Assembly (NCBI RefSeq): GCF_965219885.1
Contig: NZ_CBDCOT010000007.1
Location: 372,001 to 436,000, forward strand
Direction of reading: 5' to 3'
Source: Curvivirga sp965219885
GTDB lineage: Bacteria; Pseudomonadota; Alphaproteobacteria; UBA8366; Aestuariispiraceae
Length of the DNA: 64,000 nucleotides
A model generated the notes under the pieces. The model saw nothing but the letters and a program-made list of their open reading frames with translations, ran no database searches and was not told where the DNA came from. This document shows positions 25,703 to 32,616 of the stretch, piece after piece. Made by a program: the position numbers and the translations under genes. How positions within the stretch are numbered: position 1 is the stretch's first letter; every line of letters begins with the position of its first letter.

Positions 25703-26161
25703 TTTTCGTTCCTTTTCCTATCCAATAAATGCGCAGCTAGCTTTGAATTTTTTACCGCCGGAAAACGCGGTCAAAAATGCCGTTCCGGTACAGGGGAGGA
25801 CCAGACGGAAAAGCCAAAAGGCGAACGGTATTAATTATTTTCAATCAGCGTTAATGGGCGCAACACATGAAAAATTAAAGGCGCAAAATCCTTGGCGCAG
25901 AATAATTGCGCGAGAGAATTTTAATGTCAGGCTATAAAAGTCTGTTCGATATCATGTGTAAAATGCGCGGTATCCCGCTGTGTTGCAGGCTGCAGAGCCT
26001 GTCGACAGAGACGTTTATATGTCAGGTAGATTTTGAAATATTGCAAAAAAGCGACGTCGATTTGATCTTTAGCGTCAATATATCGCAATGCACAATGAAA
26101 TTTTAGCCATTATGCGAATAAGAAACATAAATTTTCAGAAGGAGTATTATGGGGGAGCGGT
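25703..26161. other. Non-coding stretch of about 460 bases between the zinc-ribbon gene and allA
   Basis: No convincing gene. Candidate reading frames on the plus strand (for example an ATG at 25924 running to 26106) have no ribosome site and no family resemblance. A small hairpin CAGGCT / AGCCTG with loop GCAG lies at 25986-26001, and no clear terminator follows allA on the minus strand. The stretch must hold the minus-strand promoter of the zinc-ribbon gene. A small RNA cannot be excluded. Confidence 0.5.
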
Positions 26162-26671
26162 TCAGTCAAGTGAAAGATATATGACATCTTCCTCGGAAAA
26201 GAATCTTTCTTCGCAGTTATGTTCCTCCCCTCCTCGGTCCACAACAAGAAAGTCGCTTTCACCTTCCAGTGCAAGAACTGGGTGATGCCACATATTTTTA
26301 TGGTAATTAATTCCCTGTGTCGCTTTCGCGGAAAAAACGCGTAAATCTTCAGGCTTTAGTTCATCACCAAAAGGCGCCACTAGAACCAAGTAAGGTTTAC
26401 CTGAAAGGGGGATGAATGCCTGACTGCCATATGGATGTCTTTCCATCATCTTTACTTGTAGGGGGTAAGATAGAGGTTGTGCACGAAAGATATTAATTAA
26501 AGTGCGGGCATTTGTCCCATCCGTTTCAACTTTGGCTAGGTCATGATAGCGTTCCGTGCTACCATTATTGATTGTAAAATGCTGCACATCATTGCTGACT
26601 TCAATAACATCACCATAAGGTGCAAAGGATTCTGCAGTTAATGGTTCAATGGTTAACTTGATTTCAGTCAT
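26162..26671 (-). CDS. allA: Ureidoglycolate lyase
   Basis: A 169-residue cupin-fold enzyme splitting ureidoglycolate into glyoxylate and urea, the last step of this pathway. Typical AllA features are the opening IEPLTAESFAPYGDVIE, RAQPLSYPLQVKMMERHPYGSQAFIPL and GINYHKNMWHHPVLAL, with the metal/substrate-binding His residues in YHKNMWHHP. It is the last gene of the leftward purine operon, 33 bases after allantoicase. No clear terminator follows. Confidence 0.93.
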   Translation of the reverse strand: MTEIKLTIEPLTAESFAPYGDVIEVSNDVQHFTINNGSTERYHDLAKVETDGTNARTLINIFRAQPLSYPLQVKMMERHPYGSQAFIPLSGKPYLVLVAPFGDELKPEDLRVFSAKATQGINYHKNMWHHPVLALEGESDFLVVDRGGEEHNCEERFFSEEDVIYLSLD

Positions 26672-26704
26672 AATATGCAGCTTTCTTACTCTTTAGGTCT
26701 TGGT

Positions 26705-27727
26705 TTATTCGGTTGGTTTACCACGTAGGCGTAAGCGGGAGATCCCACCATCCGGGAAAATGTTTAAACGGATATGTGTGATGGGCCCAAGGTCGTTGAG
26801 TTTATCTTTTGCAAATGTAAAGATTTGATCCATATCCAATTCTGTTTCTGGCAATAGCTCATCCCAGAAAATTGCTTGGCTTGGTAGAGTGTCATCGGTG
26901 CCGAAACTTACATTGGCGGCGTGAATGGAACATTTATAGGCATAGTTCCCTTTGAAATGGGCTGTGTCGATTTCTATCTCTTCGATCTCTCCTTTATGAC
27001 CTAAGGCAATAATGCACCAGTCAAAGCCGGGAACTCGACGACGCGCTGTTTCCCAGCCATCTCCCATATTCACACCACGACCCGGTGCTAATAGGTTGTC
27101 TGGGACACCAAAATGCGCATCACTCCATGCGATCGCGCGGCCGCCATTCACTGTTGCGGCTAAGTCAACGAGCTCAGACTTATCACGCTTGGACCAGTCA
27201 ATAGACGGCATGCCGTAAATGCGAAGACGTGCTAGTCCGCCATCTGGATAGATGTTTAAACGTAAATGGGTCCATGCCACATCACTGTTTACTTCAACAA
27301 AATGATGGCTGTCGCCTTCAAGGTCCTTGGTTTTAACAAGAGAAACCCATTCAATGTCATCTGCAGGAACTTCATCATTTGAAATGCAGGCTTCAATAGA
27401 GGCTGCCGGGGCAAAGTTGCCTGTAAAATGACTGGTATCAAGATTGAAGCCCTTGATGATGGAGGAGAAGCCAAGTTTAACAATGCTGTAGTCATATCCA
27501 GCAAAGCGTTTGCGACGACTTTCCCATCCATCCATCCATTTACCGTTATCATCATATTTATCTGTGATGAAAACGGCGGGTTCTGGTTTTAACATGCGCT
27601 CAACAGGAGCGAACCAGTCATCTGTGGTGAAAACGGCTTTCGTACCAAGGCGAGGATGTCCTAGATCGATGTAGCGGATTGCAAATTCAGGTATATTTTC
27701 TGGTGTTTTACTTGGAATGATTTCCAT
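26705..27727 (-). CDS. alc: Allantoicase
   Basis: Allantoicase hydrolyses allantoate to ureidoglycolate and urea. The 340-residue protein shows the duplicated jelly-roll domain of the family. Both halves contain DGWESRRKR-like or GDGWETARRR motifs, then an IEIDTAHFKGNYA / FNLDTSHFTGNFA motif, and end in THIRLNIFPDGGISRLRLRG / THLRLNIYPDGGLARLRIYG. It is cytosolic, and 18 bases separate it from uraD upstream. Use of allantoicase plus AllA rather than allantoate amidohydrolase means urea, not ammonia, is the nitrogen product. Confidence 0.96.
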   Translation of the reverse strand: MEIIPSKTPENIPEFAIRYIDLGHPRLGTKAVFTTDDWFAPVERMLKPEPAVFITDKYDDNGKWMDGWESRRKRFAGYDYSIVKLGFSSIIKGFNLDTSHFTGNFAPAASIEACISNDEVPADDIEWVSLVKTKDLEGDSHHFVEVNSDVAWTHLRLNIYPDGGLARLRIYGMPSIDWSKRDKSELVDLAATVNGGRAIAWSDAHFGVPDNLLAPGRGVNMGDGWETARRRVPGFDWCIIALGHKGEIEEIEIDTAHFKGNYAYKCSIHAANVSFGTDDTLPSQAIFWDELLPETELDMDQIFTFAKDKLNDLGPITHIRLNIFPDGGISRLRLRGKPTE

Positions 27728-27745
27728 TGTCAGTATTCCTATTTC

Positions 27746-28264
27746 TTACAACTGATTAAGGCGAATAGTTGCAATTTTGTTGATTTGGATGAGGGCAGTT
27801 TGAAATTCCTCTTCCTCGGTATTCTTTAGGCGTGTTTCAAAAGCATCTAAAATAATGTGACGGTTCAGCCCAGTTACGGCGATAATAAACGGGAAGCCAA
27901 ATTTTTCCTTATAAGCCGTATTATAGGTTTGGAATTTTTCCATTTCTTCCGGGCTGCATTCATCAAGGCCAGCACCTGCTTGTTCTTTTGTCGAAGATTC
28001 TGTGAGTTCGCCACGAACTGCGGCGCGACCTGCTAAGTCTGGATGGGCAATGATAAGTTTTAACTGTAATTCTTTGTCAGCCGCCAACATAATCTCAGAC
28101 ATCAAATCGGCCATGACCTCGATTTTATTATGGTCTTTGGTAATGCCCTTATCATAGCTGCGTTCCGCAACCCATGGGGAGTGTTCGTAGATATCGGCAA
28201 AAGCAGAAACGAATTCGTCTTTATTCAAATCACTAGGGATTAAAGTTTTAAAACTGTCGGACAT
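27746..28264 (-). CDS. uraD: OHCU decarboxylase
   Basis: 2-oxo-4-hydroxy-4-carboxy-5-ureidoimidazoline decarboxylase makes S-allantoin. The 172-residue helical protein has the family landmarks HSPWVAERSYDKG, KLIIAHPDLAGRAA (the HPxLAG catalytic motif), STKEQAGAGLDECSPEE and KFGFPFIIAVTGLNR. The longer reading frame runs back into puuE, but the ATG at 28264 begins MSDSFKTLIPSDLN and leaves 13 bases after the puuE stop, so I use that start. It is a middle gene of the operon. Confidence 0.94.
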   Translation of the reverse strand: MSDSFKTLIPSDLNKDEFVSAFADIYEHSPWVAERSYDKGITKDHNKIEVMADLMSEIMLAADKELQLKLIIAHPDLAGRAAVRGELTESSTKEQAGAGLDECSPEEMEKFQTYNTAYKEKFGFPFIIAVTGLNRHIILDAFETRLKNTEEEEFQTALIQINKIATIRLNQL

Positions 28265-28277
28265 TATGATGTCTTTC

Positions 28278-29213
28278 TTATTTATATTCAGATGGATAGT
28301 GGTGTTTATGCCAATGATTAGCAATGTCCATACGACGACAAAACCAAACATCCTCTTTGCTACGCACATATTCCACAAAACGTTTTAACGCCTGGAAACG
28401 GCCCGGCCGGCCGGCCAATCTGCAATGTAGGCCAATTGACATCATACGAGGCGTTTCATCACCTTCTTCATAAAGTGTATCAAAGGCGTCTCTTAGATAG
28501 GAAAAATATTGATCACCTGAATTGAAGCCGCCAGGGCTTGAAAACTTCATGTCGTTGTTATCTAGGGTGTAAGGTACAACCAAATGCGGCTTGCCATCAG
28601 GGCGTTCTGTCCACCAGGGTAAGTCATCGTTATAGTCGTCCGCATCATAGAGAAAGCCACCTTCTTCCATAATAATACGACGGGTGTTAGGGCCTGTGCG
28701 TCCTGTATACCAACCCATTGGGCGTTCGCCTGTCATGCGTTTGATGATGTCGATCGCTTCATACATATGTTCGCGCTCAATCTCTTCTGGCACATATTGA
28801 TAATCAATCCAGCGATGACCGTGGCTGCAAATCTCATGTCCTGCCTCAAGAAAAGCTTCGCAGGCTTGGGGGTGACGCTCTAAAGCCATGGCGACGGCAA
28901 AAATGGTAAGAGGGATATCGTTTTGCTTGAAAAGATTTAAAATGCGCCATACCCCAACACGACTGCCATATTCATATATGGATTCCATGCTCATATGACG
29001 CGTTGCCTCACGCATATCTGCGCCGACAATCTCAGAAAGAAAAGATTCTGATGCTTTGTCACCATGCAGGATGCAGTTTTCACCACCTTCTTCATAATTC
29101 AAGACAAATTGTACGGCAATTTTAGCGCCGCCAGGCCAATTGGCTTTCGGCGGAGTGGGGCCATATCCGATTAAATCACGGGGGTAATCTGGATTGAGTT
29201 TAATATCTACCAT
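28278..29213 (-). CDS. puuE: Allantoinase PuuE (polysaccharide-deacetylase type)
   Basis: PuuE is the metal-independent allantoinase that hydrolyses allantoin to allantoate. The 311-residue protein has the NodB-like fold with YPRDLIGYGPTPPKANWPGGAKIAVQF, the family signature CSHGHRWIDYQYV, and TGRTGPNTRRI. The ATG at 29213 (MVDIKLNPDYPRDL) sits 10 bases after the GntR stop; a longer frame to 29240 would overlap that gene. PuuE with UraD and hydroxyisourate hydrolase is the usual bacterial urate-to-allantoate module. Confidence 0.95.
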   Translation of the reverse strand: MVDIKLNPDYPRDLIGYGPTPPKANWPGGAKIAVQFVLNYEEGGENCILHGDKASESFLSEIVGADMREATRHMSMESIYEYGSRVGVWRILNLFKQNDIPLTIFAVAMALERHPQACEAFLEAGHEICSHGHRWIDYQYVPEEIEREHMYEAIDIIKRMTGERPMGWYTGRTGPNTRRIIMEEGGFLYDADDYNDDLPWWTERPDGKPHLVVPYTLDNNDMKFSSPGGFNSGDQYFSYLRDAFDTLYEEGDETPRMMSIGLHCRLAGRPGRFQALKRFVEYVRSKEDVWFCRRMDIANHWHKHHYPSEYK

Positions 29214-29223
29214 CTTATGTCTC

Positions 29224-29946
29224 TTAAGTTTGATGAGCATCAGTGCGATTTATAGCGACTGAAGAAAAGATTTGTTTCAGGTTATTAGTTTCTGAATCTG
29301 CATCACTGAGATTTAATTTATCCTCAATGGCTTGTAGGTGATCCTCCATTAAGGCAACAGCCTTATCAGAATTCCCTTCTGCCAATGCCGTAATCAGGTC
29401 TTTATGATCATTATGTGTGCAAGTATGTGCGCTATTATTTTCATAATGAGCAACGATTAAAGAGGAGCGCGTTACCAATTCTTTAAGATATTCTTGCAAG
29501 GTTTCATTGCCAGCAATTTCGGCTAGCTTTAAATGAAAGGCGCCGGAAAGTTGAATGCCCTCGCTTTTATTGTTGTCTGCGTAGGCTTCATGTTCTTTTT
29601 GAACTAGTTTTGTTAGGATGCCGATATCTGCCTTGCTAATTGTTTCGCATGCCCGACGTACGACGCCGCGCTCGATCCAGCGACGCGCATCAAATGTATC
29701 TTTGGCTTCTTTGATGGAGGGAATAGAGACAACGGCACCACGATTGGGACGTATCGCAACAATCTTTTCATGGGAAAGGCGTAACAGAACTTTTCTGATC
29801 ACGGTGCGGGAAACGCCAAAAACTTCCCCTAAAGCATCTTCCGATAATTTAGTGCCGGGCGCCAAACGTTGTTCAAGAATGGCGTCAAAGACCTCTTGGT
29901 ATATCCAGTTATCTTGATTTCTTTTACCTTTTTCTGCAATTTTCAC
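29224..29946 (-). CDS. GntR-family (FCD domain) transcriptional regulator of purine catabolism
   Basis: A 240-residue regulator. The N-terminal winged helix (residues about 15-75) reads ALGEVFGVSRTVIRKVLLRLSHEKIVAIRPNRGAVVS, and the all-helical FCD effector domain follows (DTFDARRWIERGVVRRAC…, AFHLKLAEIAGNETL, MEDHLQAIEDKL). Asp/His residues in the FCD domain usually bind a metal and a carboxylate. It heads the puuE-uraD-alc-allA operon. The upstream gap carries sites of the form TTGTNNACAA, so it likely autoregulates and controls the divergent hiuH side. A purine-ring breakdown product such as allantoate or ureidoglycolate is a plausible but unproven ligand. Confidence 0.9.
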   Translation of the reverse strand: MKIAEKGKRNQDNWIYQEVFDAILEQRLAPGTKLSEDALGEVFGVSRTVIRKVLLRLSHEKIVAIRPNRGAVVSIPSIKEAKDTFDARRWIERGVVRRACETISKADIGILTKLVQKEHEAYADNNKSEGIQLSGAFHLKLAEIAGNETLQEYLKELVTRSSLIVAHYENNSAHTCTHNDHKDLITALAEGNSDKAVALMEDHLQAIEDKLNLSDADSETNNLKQIFSSVAINRTDAHQT

Positions 29947-30019
29947 TGCATCAATCCCTATTAAGAATCATCTATATTAGTATGCTTGTTTTATGACTGA
30001 ATACTATTGCACAATAAAA

Positions 30020-30029
30020 TTGTATACAA
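30020..30029. promoter_or_regulatory. GntR operator, site 1
   Basis: TTGTATACAA lies within the longer perfect palindrome AAATTGTATACAATTT (30017-30032), about 75 bases upstream of the gntR start. It fits the FCD-GntR consensus TNGTNNACNA. Confidence 0.7.
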
Positions 30030-30140
30030 TTTATAATCTGAAATAGATATATACTATCTCTATAAACTCGCAAAATACTTATTCTTTTAATATTATTTGA
30101 AACAGTTATACGGTATTCATTTGAAAATAATGTGAGCTGA

Positions 30141-30172
30141 TTGTTTACAAAAAAAACATAATTTGTGTACAG
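30141..30172. promoter_or_regulatory. GntR operators, sites 2 and 3, before hiuH
   Basis: TTGTTTACAA (30141-30150) and TTGTGTACAG (30163-30172) are 22 bases apart centre to centre, roughly two helical turns. They sit about 80-110 bases before the hydroxyisourate hydrolase start. The first fits TNGTNNACNA fully and the second lacks only the final A. Confidence 0.65.
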
Positions 30173-30253
30173 TGTCAGCCTCATAGAGCAAAAATATCCT
30201 ACGCATAGAGATTTATGCTACTATGAGATTTGTTGAGATTAGGAGTGGATTTA

Positions 30254-30607
30254 ATGGGTCGTTTGACTACGCATGTATTGGATACAGCTTTAGGATGTCC
30301 GGGAGAAGGTATCAAGATTGAGCTTTTCAAGATTGATGGTAATACCCGTGAGAAGTTATGCGAAACTGTGACCAATAGCGATGGTCGATGCGATGGACCT
30401 ATTTTAGAAGGCGATGCATTTGCGATTGGGGCTTATGAATTGATTTTTCATGCTGGCGCGTATTTAGATGCAAAGGGTGTGAATACACCTGAACCGAAAT
30501 TTCTTGATGTCATTCCTATTCGTTTTGGTATTGCTGCGGCAGGAGAGCATTATCATGTACCGTTATTGTTGTCGCCATATAGTTATTCCACTTATCGCGG
30601 TAGCTAA
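30254..30607 (+). CDS. uraH: 5-hydroxyisourate hydrolase (transthyretin-like)
   Basis: A 117-residue transthyretin-related enzyme hydrolysing 5-hydroxyisourate to OHCU. All three catalytic landmarks are present: LTTHVLDTALGCPG (His), IPIRFGI (Arg) and the invariant C-terminal YRGS, preceded by HYHVPLLLSPYSYSTYRGS. No signal peptide, so it is cytosolic. The ATG at 30254 begins MGRLTTHVLD with GGAG upstream. It leads the rightward arm and is divergent from the GntR/puuE operon, so the urate-ring steps are split between both arms. Confidence 0.96.
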   Translation: MGRLTTHVLDTALGCPGEGIKIELFKIDGNTREKLCETVTNSDGRCDGPILEGDAFAIGAYELIFHAGAYLDAKGVNTPEPKFLDVIPIRFGIAAAGEHYHVPLLLSPYSYSTYRGS

Positions 30608-30642
30608 GAAACTCTGAGCTAAAGTCTGTCGAGGGCAATGTG

Positions 30643-31026
30643 ATGGCTAAAAAGCCAAAAGACCGTGAAACATTGGAACAATTGTTAGCTTCATGCTCTG
30701 ATACTTTGTTCCCAGCAGAACTTGGGCAGGCGTCCGTGAGTATTGATAGTAGAGATGTAGATGGAGATACGCCTCTTCATGTTATGGTTTGGCGTGAAAA
30801 TATATACGGTGTGTCAATGCTTATCGAAGCCGGCGCAGATGTTAATGCGGTTGGTGATATGTCTGAGACGCCGCTTCATGTGGCCGTTAAGTTAGGGAAT
30901 CTGGCTATTATTGATACTTTACTGAAGGTTGGTGCAAATACATCAATGATTTCAGAATTTGGAGAAACTCCAATGGGGCTAGCAGCAAAAGCCGGCGGAG
31001 AAGTATTAAAATGCGTTTCCAAATAA
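30643..31026 (+). CDS. Small ankyrin-repeat protein
   Basis: About 127 residues with three ankyrin repeats: DVDGDTPLHVMVWRENIYGV, DMSETPLHVAVKLGNLAIID and EFGETPMGLAAKAGG. Each shows the TPLHxA signature. It has no signal or membrane segment and probably works as a cytosolic protein-binding scaffold. It lies 35 bases after uraH and about 120 bases before xdhA on the same strand. Small ankyrin proteins beside xanthine dehydrogenase/uraH genes may act with XDH assembly, but that is a guess from position only. The ATG at 30643 is preferred over the adjacent GTG. Confidence 0.85.
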   Translation: MAKKPKDRETLEQLLASCSDTLFPAELGQASVSIDSRDVDGDTPLHVMVWRENIYGVSMLIEAGADVNAVGDMSETPLHVAVKLGNLAIIDTLLKVGANTSMISEFGETPMGLAAKAGGEVLKCVSK

Positions 31027-31043
31027 CGTTATAAGTTATTTGG
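31019..31043 (+). terminator. Hairpin at the end of the ankyrin gene
   Basis: CCAAATAAC / GTTATTTGG, nine perfect pairs with a 7-base loop, overlapping the ankyrin stop codon and followed by ATAAAATTT. It may be a weak terminator or a processing site separating uraH-ank from xdhA. A TATAAT at 31095-31100 could start a new xdh transcript. Confidence 0.45.
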
Positions 31044-31143
31044 ATAAAATTTAATAAATTGAGTAGTTCCCCGTTTCAATGAGGGAGCGTAAATTATAAT
31101 CAGGGTAGCGATAGGATTATCGTTGGATTTTGGGAGCAAGAAT

Positions 31144-32616
31144 TTGACACCGCTTCAATTTGTTTTTCGTGGTGAGTTACGGGAAATTGCAGATATTGAC
31201 CCGACATATTCTGTCTTGCGTTGGTTGCGTGAGGAGGAAGGTGCTGTTGGCACCAAAGAAGGTTGTGCAGAAGGCGATTGTGGTGCCTGTACAGTTGTGC
31301 TTGCTGAATTGCTACCAGATGGATCCCTTGACTATAAAGCCTTGAATGCATGCATCCAGTTTATGCCAATGTTACACGGTAAATGGTTGTTGACTGTCGA
31401 GGATTTACAAGCCTTACAAGCAGATGGTTCCTTGCATCCTGTACAACAGGCAATGGTAGACACATCGGCCTCACAATGCGGGTTTTGCACACCTGGTATC
31501 GTAATGTCCCTGTTTGCGCTTTATCGTAATGAAGATCGACCAAATGTTAATCGTGTAAATGACTGTCTGGCAGGTAATTTATGTCGTTGCACGGGATATG
31601 GACCGATTATAGATGCTGCCCAAAAGATGTATGATGGCTCAGAAAGAGAAGGTTTTACGCCTGCGGAAGCAAATGCAATCTCATTGTTAAAACTTATTCC
31701 TTTTGATCAAGGTATGTCTGTATCTGACGGAGAACGTCATTTCTTTGCGCCTGCTTCTTCAGATGAACTTGCAGGACTATATGAAAAATATCCAAATGCA
31801 ACCTTGGTGGCAGGAGCAACAGATGTTGGTTTATGGGTGACAAAGATGCAGCGTGTCTTAGAGCCTGTGATTTACTTAGGGCGCGTGCGTGATTTGCGTG
31901 AGATTAAAGATGATGGTGCAAATCTGATCATCGGTGCTGGCACGACTTATACCGAAGCGCATCAAGTGATTGCCGAACAATACCCAGATTTTGGTGAATT
32001 AATCCGTCGCATTGGATCAACTCAGGTTCGAAATGCGGGTACGATTGGTGGTAATGTGGCAAATGGTTCTCCGATTGGGGATACGCCACCTGCACTTATA
32101 GCTGCCGACGCAAAAGTCTTGTTACAAAAAGGTTCTGATATTCGTGAATTGCCGTTGGAGGATTTTTTCATTGAATATGGTAAGCAAGATCGATTTGAGA
32201 GTGAGTTTGTAAAAGCAATCAAATTACCGAAGCGCGCTTCAGATGTAATTTTCCGTTCTTACAAAATCTCTAAACGATTTGATCAAGATATCTCCGCTGC
32301 TTGTGGTGCTTTTGCACTAAAGCTGGGCGATGGAATAGTGAAAGACATCCGCATTTGTTTTGGTGGGATGGCAGGCACACCTGCAAGATCGAAAAAGGCA
32401 GAAACAGCCTTGATCGGTCAAAATTGGTCTGAAGAAAATGTCGAAAAAGCCATGCAGATGATGGAAGGGGATTATACCCCGATGACAGATATGCGTGCGA
32501 CAGCTGATTACCGCATGATGGTGGCCAAAAACCTGTTGATGAAATTCTATCTGGAGACCACGGATAGCCATATTGAAACACGCGTGGTTGGTGAGAAGGA
32601 GTTAGCGCATGTCTAA
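31144..32616 (+). CDS. xdhA: Xanthine dehydrogenase small subunit (2Fe-2S and FAD)
   Basis: The XdhA subunit passes electrons from the molybdenum site to NAD. Numbering from the TTG at 31144, the plant-type 2Fe-2S cluster uses Cys41, Cys46, Cys49 and Cys70 (EGCAEGDCGACTVV). The second cluster uses Cys112, Cys115, Cys147 and Cys149 (QCGFCTPGIV, NLCRCTGYGP). The FAD domain follows (LVAGATDVGLW, GTIGGNVANGSPIGDTPP) and then the CODH-flavoprotein C-terminal domain. No ATG fits the N-terminus. The TTG at 31144 has GGGAG upstream and gives MTPLQFVFRGEL…; a TTG at 31123 is the alternative. Its end overlaps xdhB by 8 bases. Confidence 0.94.
   Translation: MTPLQFVFRGELREIADIDPTYSVLRWLREEEGAVGTKEGCAEGDCGACTVVLAELLPDGSLDYKALNACIQFMPMLHGKWLLTVEDLQALQADGSLHPVQQAMVDTSASQCGFCTPGIVMSLFALYRNEDRPNVNRVNDCLAGNLCRCTGYGPIIDAAQKMYDGSEREGFTPAEANAISLLKLIPFDQGMSVSDGERHFFAPASSDELAGLYEKYPNATLVAGATDVGLWVTKMQRVLEPVIYLGRVRDLREIKDDGANLIIGAGTTYTEAHQVIAEQYPDFGELIRRIGSTQVRNAGTIGGNVANGSPIGDTPPALIAADAKVLLQKGSDIRELPLEDFFIEYGKQDRFESEFVKAIKLPKRASDVIFRSYKISKRFDQDISAACGAFALKLGDGIVKDIRICFGGMAGTPARSKKAETALIGQNWSEENVEKAMQMMEGDYTPMTDMRATADYRMMVAKNLLMKFYLETTDSHIETRVVGEKELAHV

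Noticed and set aside
25572..25937. Plus-strand 121-residue ORF
   Set aside because: Overlaps the minus-strand zinc-ribbon gene that has proper signals; its own start has no ribosome site and the protein resembles no family.
25906..26106. Plus-strand 66-residue ORF in the gap before allA
   Set aside because: Weak start, no domain, no neighbour logic; kept only as part of the non-coding gap.
32270..32581. Two overlapping minus-strand ORFs inside xdhA
   Set aside because: Antisense shadows of the conserved FAD/CODH-C domain frame.
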